In this document: positions 34,520 through 46,625 of the stretch, in pieces
Position numbering within the stretch: position 1 is the stretch's first letter
How the letters are laid out: each line of letters begins with the position of its first letter
Assembly: GCA_949825025.1 (NCBI GenBank)
Contig: OX463782.1
Span: 3,049,501-3,113,500 of the forward strand
DNA length: 64,000 bases
Source: Siphlonurus alternatus
Taxonomy: Eukaryota; Arthropoda; Insecta; Ephemeroptera; Siphlonuridae
Direction: 5' to 3'
Notes under the pieces: generated by a model
The model's database searches: none
What the model saw: only the letters and a program-made list of their open reading frames with translations
What the model was told of the DNA's origin: nothing
Made by a program: the position numbers and the translations under genes

Positions 34520-36878
34520 AAATATGTAAGGAAATGCATTTGTTTTAACTTGCTGAAATATCGTCCCTCATCCGCAATAATGAGCTATCTGCTTATCATG
34601 ATTTTGTTGCAATAATGAGCTATCTGTTATTTCAGGTGAGCCAATTATGAGCTGTAAATAGGTATAGTATAAAGCTCATAATTGTACTCATCTGAAATAG
34701 CAGACAGCTCATTATTGCTACGAGATTGTGGTAAATAGCTAGATCATTATTTTGGATGAGGGATGACATATTAAACATATTATAAGGTGGATGTTAATCA
34801 TGAGTCAGTCATTTTGTTCTTAGCAAAACAAGATTGATTTTTGAAGGGCCAGTAGCCAGTAAAATAAAACCAGACTGAACTTCCTCTGATATTTCTGTCC
34901 ATGTAAAATAAAATTCTCACTATCTCCCCACATATATGAGAGCAAGTACAAAATATAACTTTCATGAAATGTGCCGAATCTCAAAACCAAATTAAATTTA
35001 CAAATATCTGAAACATTTTTTTTTTTCATTCTACTTTCTTTTAGTAACTTTTTGTTTTGTTTTTTCGTCTAATCCACCTATCCAAGAAGTATAACCAATA
35101 AGGAAGAGGAGCTTGTCAGTCCATTGACCCTTAATTAATTAGGATGTAAAAGGAAAATTAAGGTGTATGGATTACGAGGTTGGGATAGATAAGTTAACTT
35201 CTGCTCCATTACATAATTCGACTAACAATGATTCAAATTACGAGGAAATAGTTCTCATCTAATAGTAAAATAAAATATTAAATAAATACATTATCAAATT
35301 ATATATTTACTATAAACTACAAATGAGAGTACTTTTAAGAGATAGAGCACCCTAAAATTGCAGTGATGATCTCTTGCTCATTAATTATTGGTGTGCTTAT
35401 GATGGATACTTGTAATCATGCAGTACATATTTTTACTTAGCTAGTAAGTAACATTTCAATAAAAAGAACTTGTTTTTAGGGTACCCTATCTTTTTAATTA
35501 CATTAAATTGAGTTTATACAATGTCTGAAAGAATCAAAGAAACCAGAGCATACACAAATATTTACATACATTTAATTAATGCTGTTATCAAAATTTGTTG
35601 CAGAAATTAAAATTTTTAATTTAATATTATTTAACCCAACAATTTAATATGAAAAATTGTCTATGGGATACTTATTTTATCGAAAGAAGAGGACAGAAAA
35701 GATAAAAAACACAAATTATCAAAAGATGATTCAGAGGAGCCACAGATATTAAATGATCAAAAGAAAATTTGTGTTTTCGTGTGTCTCTTCTGTCCTTTTT
35801 TTTCAATAATATTTAAACCAGTAACTTAATTTGTATTACTACAGCTTTTGTATTTTCAAATAATTCTTTTTTTATTTAATGCGTGGATTTGTATCCATAT
35901 CGCAAGAAAATAAAATAATTAAAATTTATTAGGTATTATTAAGATGTAATTAAATAAAATAAATATTACTTTTATTACTGTAGTAGATAACTTATTATTA
36001 TTATTTTTTACCATGCTTTATTATTTCAATTAGTAATTAAGAAAAATTGGAGTTTTTTTCCTCTTTTGTGGACATCCAATGCAAAAGAAGTTGGTAAAAA
36101 AACAGTGAACAGTAACAATTTAATGGTACAAGATATGCTTATAAGATGCATTCGGTCAACTTTACAGTGTGAGAGCAAACAGATGACCATTTTAGTAGAT
36201 TGGTACACAAGCAAAAGTTTTGATTGATTAAAAATAATTTAAAACAAAAAAAGTGATACGAATAAAAATTTAAATACAGTATGCTCAGTTTATAATTTTA
36301 TAAAATTCTATAAATAATCAAACTTTACATTAAAGGGCCTACAGTATTACAGTATTGTTATGGGGCAAGTAGACAAGCTACGTCCAGAAACGTAGCACTG
36401 CGTAGGTTGCAAGCATACCACTGCCTTAAATCCTACTAATAAAATTTATTAATTAAAAAGTCATAAATTATTTAAATCTTCAGCATTTCATTTTGGCACC
36501 AATACAATGCCTTTTTATTTTATTAACTTGCTTCTTGTAAAATAGTTGTAATTCATAAGAAGAGCTTTAAAATTAAAAAAAAAAACTTCTTGACTTTCTT
36601 AAACTCAAACCACACACAAGTAGAAATTAAATTCTTCCCATATTTCACTAACTTATTTTTTTATATCTACTTTTAAGTTCTTTGTTTCCATTTTATACAA
36701 TGATTTATGAGATTGAAAAGTACAATAATTAGCCCCTTATTGGAGCTAATTAAATGGAAATTATGATTTTATAGTACGTAATGATTTTTTTCATTTAAAT
36801 TTTTTTAAAAGAAAATTTTCAGTTCTTGTTTTATCTGAATCTGTGTTTTTTACTGCGTGCATTTTTTTTACGAGGTGG
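34520..36878. other. Intergenic between acyltransferase C and the zinc-finger gene
   Basis: AT-rich, without a supported gene. It holds hairpins at 34559-34768 and about 35682-35808 (GAAGAGGACAGAAAAG ... CTTCTGTCC). The convergent 3' ends of the two flanking genes must lie here. Confidence 0.45.
34559..34768. repeat. Hairpin element (TATCGTCCCTCATCC family)
   Basis: ATCGTCCCTCATCCGCAATA mirrored by ATTTTGGATGAGGGATGAC, with internal CAATAATGAGCTATCTG repeated in both arms. A diverged relative is at 53618-53775. Confidence 0.55.
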
Positions 36879-39800
36879 TCAAAGATCATCAAACATCGGT
36901 AAGCTTGGCTCAGGATTTGTTGCTTTGCTTGAAGTGCTGGAAAACACTTTTGGGGTTGTGGGTACAACTGGGGTGACGACTGCTTTTGGGGTTACTTTGA
37001 CCGTAGTTGCAGTAGGAGTGGTCACTGTTTTGATCGAGGTATTGGGAGTGAATAGCTGAGACATCGAAGACTTAGCTATTGTTGTGCTTGTAGAAGGAGA
37101 AGACAAAACTTTAGACACAATTCCTGGAGCTGGAGCAGTTGTTTTACGTAGAATAATCGTTTGTTTAGAACCAGATTGTGGTGTTAATTTACCGTCAATT
37201 GTTAACATGAGCGGAGGTTTGTTACCCTCGACAGGTTTGACAGTGGAATGGACTTGGATCATTTGCTTGGAGGTCCCCGGAGTTCCGTTGATGGTGGTTG
37301 TGTCTGACGGTTTGCTCGCTGCTGGCTTGGGTGTCTGAACGGTTGAAGGACCCGCCACTGCCGTTTTTGTACCGCCCTCTCCTGGCTTGGCTGGAGTGGC
37401 CGTGCGAGCAGCAACATGTTGACGAAGATGGTCCAGCATTGTGGCACGCTGGTTGGTTGTGTACTGGCATTGATTGCACTGTGGAAATATAAATACATCA
37501 GCATGGAGCTCAGAATTAGTAATATTTTAAGAAGACATTGTTAATGTAGAAAATTAAACCAACGTGCAACAGAGGCAGCATTGAATTGTCATTAAGTCAT
37601 AAAATAATGAACAATCTGTATGGATTTTGTTAATGTATATTTGGATTTACACAACGTTTTTGATAAAATAATAATATATTTTTGAAACAATTAACATTAT
37701 TAATTGCTGCATAAAGATTTACCATTACTATCATTCAAATATTCAAATCTGTTGCATCACTATGCAGACACAGAATCTTTCATCCCTTATTTTGAGGGTT
37801 ATGGTTAAAAAATATTCTGAAATATATAACTTGAGGTTCTCTATCCAAACTGGTAGGTATGCAATGAAAACATTTTAAGCAGGTTGTCCATTACTTGACT
37901 AAAAATACACAATTGTAGCTAGAGGTTCCAAACAACTCATTTTCCTTTCCTGATAAGGATTATTTCTGATAATAAGCAAGTCAAGGAGAAAACTTCTTCA
38001 AAATATAAGAAATCAGGCAGTTTGTAAGGCAGCAACTTCGGGAGGTACTTGCCTGCATCCAGACGTTCTTGGGAGGAGCCTGCTGGTTCGAAGTGGAGGC
38101 TTTGCCTATGACCTGCTGCTCCGCGGACTGCAGGATGGTCTGGGACTGTCCCAGGATCTGCTCATCCTTTAGGGTGATCTTGTAAGCCTTGGTGCGCTGC
38201 AATACATCAGGGTGTTTTAACATAAATTATGACAGTAGACACATGTTCAGATGCTCAGTACTCTAAAAGAAACAAAAGAAACTAGCCTCATTTTTAATAC
38301 AGAAGCTTACTAGATGCAGATACAGTAAAAACTTGTTATTATGTTAAGTCAAGGGACTCAAAAAATTAGGTTTACCTTATATCAAGTATTACCTTATATT
38401 AAGTTTTTTCAATACCTGCATTGCTAATTATTTTTGATGGGACCGCACTCTCCTTTACTCATAATCAAGTTTTATCTAACTACAAGTTTCATATAAACGA
38501 GTTTACTCAATTCTGTACTTAAGTCTTAAAGGGACAGTGGACCATAAAAATAAGTATTTTTTATTTTCAAGTTACCCACTAACTGAGTATGAATACATGC
38601 CGCACGGTGGCGAGTGCCTCAGGGTAAACGCCCAGCGAGTAACTGAAGTGTGGATTGCTGACGTCAGCAATCACGAAAGGCAACATAAGCTGCCAATTTT
38701 CCATGGAACTCACTCCCCCCTCCTCCCGCCCAGCCATGCTCAGTGCGATGTTGCCTGTGCAATTGCCCTGCGGCTGTCTATATTTATTTAATTTTTATAA
38801 ATTCGGGGGATGGTCCGACAACGGAAATTTACTCATTTCTCACACTAACATATCTTACATAAACTTTATATGCATTCATGATTGCACTGTCCCATGTTCC
38901 TTTAAACCAGTAACTTTAAGAGTTGACTTAATTAAATGATTCCTCATCATAAGCAATGTTTTATATACCACACTGTACAACACAAAACAGCATGAATTTT
39001 ATCCCTACCTGGTACACACTTCATCTCTGAAAAGTTCCCATTTGCAGCCATGTTAATCACCATTGTGATATAATCAAAGAATTACTAAGGCTGCAAAGGG
39101 AATTTCTCAGAGGTTACGACAATCAAACAATTATTTATTATGTGTCCTTTTTACCAGAACGTTTTACAGTTTGTCCAGAGGTTAAGCAACATGGGATAAG
39201 TGAGTTCAGTTTTGATGCTGAACAAGTTATCTAACCACACAAGGCAAGGTGAAAACAATACATATTAATTAATTAAATATAATAATTTAGTTCTGGGAGC
39301 CTGGTAAGCCCCAGCATGGTCGCAAGATAACTCTTACTGGAAAGGCTAAATAATATCGGCCTGGCTTCTCCCGAAAAGGTAAAATGGTGTCAAGGATATT
39401 AACTTTTTTTTTTTATTAATAATTTTATGTAGAAAAAAGGCACAATAAGAAACAATTGAAAATTAGTACAACATATTACTGTATTTCTACTGCAGAAAAC
39501 ACATGTTGTTGCAAGAATACCCTAAGTACCACTTAATTTTGTTGCAATGGGCTTACGGGGTGTCATTTTTTTACTGGCTCAATCAAAAGAGGAGGTCGAA
39601 AAATATCCCTTAGTTTTTTTTTTTGCAATTTCTTTAAGCACTGCATCATACCTAGAATGGAGATTAAAAATGTCTCTTGACCTGGAGGCTCCATCCGCAA
39701 CGCCTATGACGTCATTACATTCTTTGGGTTAACTATAATGCTTCTAAACAAACACGTTGCTATGGAAACAAATGATTATTTTTGATAAACAAGCAACAAT

Positions 39801-42800
39801 GCAATAATTTTTTACAAGTTTAGTGTTATATAGTTGAACCAAAGAATGCAGTGACGTCATAGGCGTTGCGGATGGAGCCCCCAGGTCAAGAGACATTTTT
39901 AATCTCCATTCTAGGTATGATGCAGTGCTAAAAAAAATTGCAAAAAAAAAAGGGGTTATTTTTCCGACCTTCTCTTTTGATTGAGTCAGTAAAAAAATTA
40001 CACCCCGTAAGCCCATTAAAGATCTTCTGCAGCATTTAGCATACTTTCTTTCTGAGGCGACCATGTAACTTTGCTATGGAGTTGTGGGGAGTTGAACGAG
40101 GTGGCTGCACAATCTTCAGACAGTCACTCAGAGATCTCCTCTTTGTTTTAGGAAGACGTGACTGACAAGTCACCAGATAAGTCAAAGATAAACCACCGAG
40201 ACCATCTCTGTACTTCCATACTATTATAAGACGTTTAAAACTGTTACTCACCACTGCAGGGTTGACTGGTGTTGGAGTTTTAGTTGCTGCGTTGACCACC
40301 GGAGAGCTCTGTTTGGGGGGCATTTGTCGAGGAACAATCGGCTTGGGTGTGGTGGTAACCGTCTGCATCTGATTGTCTGTGAACAAAATAACAACCACGT
40401 CACCTAAATGTAAAATGTAATAATGGAACTAAGGAGAAAAAAAATACAACAACAGTTTACATGTCTTGACATTTCAGTAACTTTCTTTCAAATTTTAAGG
40501 TATAACCTGAGAATTTGTCTGTCAAGGTCAAGAGGCGTGGCTTCACTGGCAAATCTGGCAACACTGTTGCAATAGTAATGCGAATAATTTTTTAGGAGGG
40601 GGTGGTAACTACAGTCCCTGAGAGCGTTGCCAAGCCTCTTAGGTCATATCAGAAACGATCATCGCCACGGTTCGAAATACTGTATAAATATGAAAACAAT
40701 TCAGAAAAATAGTCCAAAAAATTAGCTTTTATCTGTGTAAAAATTAAAAAAAAAATCTCGAGCCGTTTTTGTGTAATGTTGATTGAAAAATTTAACATTG
40801 AAAGGATATAAAATACACATTTAAATAAATTAATTATAATTAAACTAACGGTTAAAAAAAAATCTGAAAAAAATCAGTAGTATTTGGACAATTGTTGTAA
40901 GTCTACCAAATTAATTTCAAGAACATCTGTCGATACGAATTTTTTCGTCCGAATATCTCAGGTTAAGCCTTAAAACACACACAAAAAAAAAAAAAACAAA
41001 AAACAAACAGTTGTACGTGTTAAGAACACTACTGTAAATTTAAAATTTATCCCTTTAGTTCTTCAGAAAAAGCAAATTAAAATGGTGATGTAAAAAAAGT
41101 TATATGTATACAATGGCTTACAGTTCAGTATTAGCATACATACTATCAAATACAGATATAATATACAATATATACAAAAGAGAATTGTCCACCTATTTTA
41201 CTACTACATTAGGGGAGGAACATTTGCTGGTAAGTCATCACTAGATAAGAATGAATTACAGTATTGTATAATTTTTAGTAATGTACTGAAAACGTATCAT
41301 AAGACTCTGGATCATCATACAAGTTTTTTCCATCAAATTGTACTCGAAACATCAACTTACTGGGCAGGGTGGTAGTCCTGGTGGTGACCGCCCCTCCCAA
41401 AGTACTGGGCACCGTCTTGGAGTACACCACTGGGGTGGGGGTCAGCTGGCTCTGAAGTTTGTCTCCCAGACGGTACTTGCGCTCCACAAAGTTCAGAACG
41501 ATGCGCTTGACCGACGAGATCTCAGCCTCCAGACGGTCCAGCGTGTTCAGCAAGTTGGCACAGCCGCGACAGATGTGTTCTCCGTGCGACACCACCACCA
41601 TGTAAGTGTCACTCACCAGTCGACCAAGCACCTACCATCATTTAATATTTATTAATACAGTAAAAACTTGTTAAGTCAAGGGACCCAGGTTTACCTTGTA
41701 TCAAATTTTTCCTATATCACATAATGCTAATTATTTTTGACGGGACCACAATCTCCATGATTTAAAATTGAGTTTTACTTAACAACAAGTTGCAAGATAA
41801 CGAGTTTTTACTGTATTTATTTATTATATAAATATAATATATAACTATTATAGATAGTTCTCGTAGTTTATCTCTGGTTTGACCTCATGCGACCCTCCCA
41901 TTAGCATTGTATTGGAGGACAAAGGAAAAGGTTTGTGACAGCAAATCAAAGATTCTTTTATGAAACTATAGAATAACAGAATACAATGACCTCTATCTTG
42001 CTTTAAGTGAAACGCTGTCAATACAAAGGTAACTCTAGTACAGTATTTCAGAATGAAATAGGGTATCTCTCTTAAGCCGGTATTACACGATATAATTTTT
42101 CTGATTATTGTATACAATTTTTCCTTGCAAGAAAATTTTTAATCTCCATTTGTTTGTATTTTTCTTGCAAGGAAAAATTGTATACAATAATCAGAAAAAT
42201 TATATCGTGTAGTATAGGCTTTAGTGAATTCACATGTTATATTCAATACAATAAAGCAAAAGTTGACAACAGTTATATAAGAACAAACAGAAAGAAAATT
42301 TAAAATAAATTTCTTTCTGATGCAACATTAGAGTAAAGTTACAGTGGACAATAAAACCTAAACAGCAAAGTTGAAAATTTTTCGCTGCCCAAAAATAAAA
42401 TATTGCAGTTAACTAGTACGTAGTGGACTGTAATGGTGGGGGTGGTTTACTACTACGTCACGAGACTCACAACCAATAGAGGCTTCAAGTCAGCTGTTCC
42501 CATCATCCTATCCAAACCTATGTTAAAAAAAAAAAAAAAAAAAAATGAATTGCCATTTTCGGCATAAAATAAATTTTTAGAGGAAAATAAGCTCTTGATA
42601 CTTTATCGGAAAACCCCTAAATGGGGAGGTAGGAGATGCTTTCAAATTAATAGCTGAAAAAAAAATCAAATTTTCTAGCATGGTGGCTTATGGAGAAAAT
42701 TGTCCTACCGGGGAACACTTGAAACCTTTATAGGTACTAACTTAAAGTAAAGCGCGCGCCAGAAAAAAAAGTTGAGTTAGTATTTTCTAAAAATAGTTCA

Positions 42801-45514
42801 AGTCGTCCTCCATATCAAACCAAAATTCAAAAAATTCTATCTCAAATAGGTTTGCCAGAAAAAAATTCCAAAGTCAGAGTGAACGCGTCGCTTAACATGG
42901 GGCCTTACCTAACAAAGACCCTCGAATATCTCGAAAAAATACACCGTTAGGTGGTATGAAAAAAATATAGTGATGTTCTATGACCCAAGCTTTAACCAAA
43001 AACCGATTAAAAAAAAATTCGCTCGAATCCATTTTTCCGTAAAAAAATAATAAAAAATCTTATGGGAATTAACATGGTAGATTTTCTTGATTTTTTTACG
43101 GAAAAATAGATTCGAGAGAATTTTTTTAATCGGTTTTTGATTAAAGCTTGGGTCATAGAACATCACTATATTTTTTTCATACCACCAAACGGTGTATTTT
43201 TTCGAGATATTCAAGGGTTTTTGTCAGTTAAGGCCCCATGTTAAGCGACGCGTACACTCTGACTTTGGAATTTTTTTCTGGCAAACCTACATATTTGAGA
43301 TGGAATTTTTTGAATTTTGGTTTGATATGGAGGACTACTTGAACTATTTTTAGAAAATACTAACTCAACTTCTTTTTCTGGCGCGCGCACTTTACTTTAA
43401 CTGATCTCCACAACCAAACAATCGGCAAACTCCTAAGCTTCCTATCCTTTCTATCTTGTACTATTCTGGTAGTTGAATTAACATTCTTTATTGCTGCATT
43501 AATGAAAAAATGTACTTTTTAATTTTTGTATGAAAGATACAATGATATTAGTTGAAGTAAATATAATACACAAATATTATGTACAATATTTTGAATGATG
43601 TCAATCTAGTTCCTTTTAAGAGGTAAACATAATTGTCTACTGAGCCCAAGGGGAGAGACTGAGCGCCCGAAATCGAAGCACGTCTTCCAACAGGCAAGCG
43701 AGTGTTAGTGGGAAACTTTTGCGTTGACGCCAAGTCGTTGGTATAGGAGACGAAAAAAAAAAAAAAAAATGCGTATTCGGCAACGCTGCCTTAGGTTCAA
43801 AGTTTTAGCCGCGAAAATTCTCCACGAGGGGGACAAACGACACGACCTAGTCAACAAACAGGTGTACAAAATTGTGCTGTGTTATAGTACTTTTATTGGT
43901 TTGCATCGTTTGCAATATTTAGTTCAAAGGTTGTACATAAATCTTGCGCATTGCAGTGATTGCAGGAAAGTTTTAGGAATTAAAATCGTTTTCATTTTAC
44001 TTATAATAATGGTGTGTAAATGTTGTGTTGATTTCTGCAAAAACTACAGCTCCATTACAAGCAATGAAGTCATTTCTTACCACAAGTAAGCACTTTTTTA
44101 ACACATAAAATTATTGTTTAAAATGTCCAATTTTTACTTTAAACTTATGTTATAAACAACAATTTTGTATAACATTAAGAATATTTACAATGCTGTTTTG
44201 AATGCATGGAATACGCAGGTAAAGTTCGTTCATTTCAAATTGTATTATATCATCGTATATATAAATTAAAAAGCCCTGTGTAAAAGAGAAAAATAGATAA
44301 CAATATATAACTTTTATTCAAATAAAATAATCCTCAATGCTAATTATTAATATTTATCTAAATTAACGTGCACTTACATTGCAATGTTTGCAAGTTCAAA
44401 CAGTTCAAATCACCATGTCTTGTAAGAATAACACAGGGCATGGCGATTAACAAGGCTGCAAGTGGGAAATTTTCCATGCGACGAGTGTGCCAGCGCGGAT
44501 CCACGAGGGTGGCTGGGCAAGCTGCGCTCCCCCCCTCCCTCTCGAAATCCAATTTTGTTAACATTTTCTTTATAATAGAGTCAGCATCCCCCGCCAAAAA
44601 GAAAAAAAAACTGGTTCTGTATCCGCGCCTTTTGAATATATAATTGTGTAGTTAAAAATTTGTGCATTTCTCATGTTTTTACTTTTGTTAAATGTTTTCT
44701 TAATAAAACTGCAAATTTGAATACAATTTATAAACTGCTTCTGTCTTTTCATAATACCTCCATCACTCTGAAATAATAATATTATCAATTTTTTTATAGT
44801 TTCCATCATTAAATGAACAATTAAAAAAAAGTAAATAATATAGTTCATTAAGGAATCAAGAATAACCTGCACCATATATATATATAATATATATATATAC
44901 ATATATATTTACATATATATTACATAATATAATATAATATAATATAATATAATATAATATAATATAATATAATATAATATAATATAATATAATATAATAT
45001 AATATAATATAATATATAGCTTCTAAAGTATAGCTGCCGTTTGACGCTTTAAACTTCTCCCGCATTTCTTCCCACTAAGTGAACATGTGTTTTCGGCGGT
45101 GGTGGGGGAAGGAGAAACTTTTTCTGGCTTCACTGCGAGATGTGAAGAAGAGCTTGCGTTAGCTTTCCATAGTATATAGTTCAGTGACTGAGCCCCTATT
45201 ACCGTTTTATATGCAACTTTGCAACTTTAATATTCTTACCTCCACTAATCTGACTTTCGTTCCGTTCGTCATACATGAAGCGAGAGAATATTTTTTGCCT
45301 ACGATGGTTGTGTCACAAACGAAGCATCGTTCATCTGCGTCTCCGAGCGTGACGGTTGGAGGAGCGGAGGTCGACGGCATCACTGACGGATTGAGGTCGA
45401 TCCTGACTCTCTTGGCTGCCGGTCCTGAGGACAATGGAGAAGAGAGGGAAGAGGAATAAGACGAGGGTGTCTCAGGAGGAGTTTTTCTAGGTCTTCCTCG
45501 ACCAGTTGTCACCT
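36879..45514 (-). CDS. ZAD-like/AT-hook/C2H2 nuclear protein (5' end not found)
   Basis: Minus-strand exons 45514-45240, 41631-41361, 40376-40252, 38196-38053 and 37478-36879 join in frame, giving 471 aa plus stop. The first listed exon needs one base from an upstream exon that I could not find. Order: AT-hook-like TGRGRPRKTPP; a Ser/Pro linker; a ZAD-like module with CFVC and, 45 residues on, CRGC across the 4 kb intron; then the long helix DRLEAEISSVKRIVLNFV. A low-complexity Thr/Pro linker and one C2H2 finger, CNQCQYTTNQRATMLDHLRQH, come next. The Thr/Pro/Lys-rich tail ends PSLPMFDDL. ZADs are protein-protein (dimerisation) domains of zinc-finger regulators, so a chromatin or transcription role is inferred. 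The intron after 38053 has a GC donor (CAG|GCAAGT). I do not recognise a named orthologue. Confidence 0.75.
38323..38512. mobile_element. Pogo/Tigger-like MITE copy
   Basis: Begins TACAGTAAAAACTTGTTATT and ends near ATATAAACGAGTTTACT, with the core TTGCTAATTATTTTTGATGG. It sits in an intron of the minus-strand zinc-finger gene. Confidence 0.55.
38530..38904. mobile_element. MITE flanked by TTAA (AGGGACAGTG ends)
   Basis: TTAA-AGGGACAGTGGACCATA on the left and GCACTGTCCCATGTTCCT-TTAA on the right. The inside is relatively GC-rich and has a GCTGACGTCAGC palindrome. A second TTAA-type family in the window. Confidence 0.55.
39546..40017. mobile_element. Palindromic MITE (GGGCTTACGGGGTGT family)
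   Basis: AATGGGCTTACGGGGTGTCA mirrored by TACACCCCGTAAGCCCATT. The arms pair through TCTAGAATGGAG-like and GCAACGCCTATGACGTCA segments. About 470 bases, intronic. Each arm includes a TGACGTCA site. Confidence 0.65.
41658..41813. mobile_element. Pogo/Tigger-like MITE copy
   Basis: TACAGTAAAAACTTGTTAAG ... GATAACGAGTTTTTACTGTA, with TA at both outer edges, as expected for Tc1/mariner/pogo target sites. It lies 27 bases upstream of the zinc-finger exon that begins at 41631, close to that exon's branch-point region. Confidence 0.6.
42074..42223. mobile_element. Short palindromic MITE (TTACACGATA family)
   Basis: GTATTACACGATATAATTTT mirrors AAATTATATCGTGTAGTAT around about 30 central bases, giving a near-perfect hairpin of about 150 bases. 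Second copy of the element at 7815-7957. Confidence 0.65.
42478..42740 (+). mobile_element. Dispersed repeat (GAGGCTTCAAGTCAGCTG family)
   Basis: Starts AGAGGCTTCAAGTCAGCTGT and ends near CCGGGGAACACTTG, with internal AAATAAGCTCTTGAT and CATGGTGGCTTATGGAGAAA. It directly abuts the TTAA-flanked palindrome at 42746. No coding capacity seen. Confidence 0.55.
42746..43396. mobile_element. 651-base palindromic MITE flanked by TTAA
   Basis: AGTAAAGCGCGCGCCAGAAA ... GGCGCGCGCACTTTACT, with TTAA at 42742-42745 and 43397-43400. Very similar to 33212-33858. It lies in the long intron of the minus-strand zinc-finger gene. Confidence 0.75.
43401..44000. other. Intronic spacer upstream of the THAP-like exon
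   Basis: Sequence with a moderately GC-rich patch (43620-43870). It could hold a promoter for the plus-strand THAP-like exon at 44009. No other feature supported. Confidence 0.25.
44009..44085 (+). CDS. THAP-domain-like first exon (partial)
   Basis: ATG at 44009 opens MVCKCCVDFCKNYS ... EVISYHK, matching the start of a THAP zinc finger (M-x-x-x-C-x2-4-C-x-N ... SFHKFP). A consensus donor follows after CACAA (GTAAGC at 44086). The rest of the domain (the central Trp and the second C-x2-H pair) must be in a later exon, which I did not find. It could be a real gene start, or the remnant of a THAP-bearing transposase such as P-element or Kolobok. It lies antisense in the long intron of the ZAD-like gene. 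Confidence 0.4.
44492..44632. mobile_element. MITE with GCGCGGATCC ends
   Basis: CAGCGCGGATCCACGAGGG and CTGTATCCGCGCCTT are the termini, with a C-rich right arm. Third member of the family, in the long intron of the zinc-finger gene. Confidence 0.5.
44926..45015. repeat. (AATAT)n microsatellite
   Basis: Seventeen or so AATAT units, preceded by a (TA)n-rich stretch from 44872. Confidence 0.95.
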
Positions 45515-46259
45515 CTGCCAAACAAAACGAAACAATGGTCACAGGAATATGAACCAAAGTTCAATTGTCTACTTACCACTGTTGTTTACTGTTGGTTGCA
45601 TTTTTTTTTTTTTAAGGTAGGTAGTTGCCTACGAGATTGCAATCTAGAACATAAAAGAAGAAAAGTATGGTGTAAAAAATATACACAGTAAAATTTGTAT
45701 AAAATTTTTGCTAAAACATTTCTTGCCAGTATTTTTATCTCTAATTATGCATACAAACTGTAAACTATACACAAGACAAAAACGTAAGTACAGTACCTGT
45801 ACCATACAGTACGGTACTGTAGGGTAAGGTACTGTATATATGTACTGTATACATACATACAACACGGTGTAGAAAAATCAGGTTGAGCTTGATTTTTCAT
45901 AGGCAACATGAAGTTTAATATATGAGCTTTCGTGATTGGCTCAGTGATGTGGCGGCGCTCTGATTGGCTATAAAACTCGGCTTGCCACAATCGTTCCTGC
46001 TAAACTCTGTTATGTCAAACCTAAAATTTTGACTGAGCGAGTGAGCACATTAATTTTTCACACCAAATGAAAGCTTAAACCATTACGATACAACATTTCT
46101 ACAGAGCTCTGTAAATATCATGTGTCATATAGCAATTTCAGATTATGTGAAAGCACCTTAAAGTATAGGGCTACAGGAATCAAAATGCATACAGTACTCT
46201 AAAACATGATGTTATAAAGGAGCAATATTTCCGGATTCACATAATCACGTAGAGAGGGT

Positions 46260-46625
46260 TTGAGGGGTAATGACACCATCCTCTCTACACGACGTGGTTT
46301 CTCTCCGTACTTGGCTTCTTACTTCCCTCGTGTTGTGAAGGCTTATAACTCTTTGCCGGATACTCTAAAATTTCCACTGCCTTCTGATGTTGTTCCTTCG
46401 TAAAGTACTTTTTATGTTATTGTATATTTTGCTGTATATATGATTATATTCCTGTTTATTGTGTGATATTTTTGACGACGTAGCTGATTCTGAAAAACGT
46501 TTAGTGGTTGTTCACTTTGTGTATGGGCATTTGCCTTTTCCAGCCACCAATTGGGTTATTTTGTTTCCTCCCAAATATGTAATTATTTTGACCCAATAAA
46601 CATTATTATTACAGTATTATTATTA
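46260..46625 (+). mobile_element. LINE 3' end, plus strand
   Basis: A peptide ending in a stop at about 46403 reads LSTRRGFSPYLASYFPRVVK, then AYNSLPDTLKFPLPSDVVPS. This is the typical C-terminus of a jockey/CR1-type reverse transcriptase ORF. The 3' UTR ends AACCCAATAAACATTATTATT with an ATT-rich tail. 5'-truncated. Confidence 0.7.

Noticed and set aside
37084..37338. 84-aa plus-strand frame
   Set aside because: It is the antisense shadow of the last ZAD-like gene exon.
43724..44008. Upstream part of the 121-aa frame before the THAP-like ATG
   Set aside because: The residues before MVCKCC have a poly-Lys run from an A tract and no domain. THAP domains start at the protein N-terminus, so only 44009 onward is called.
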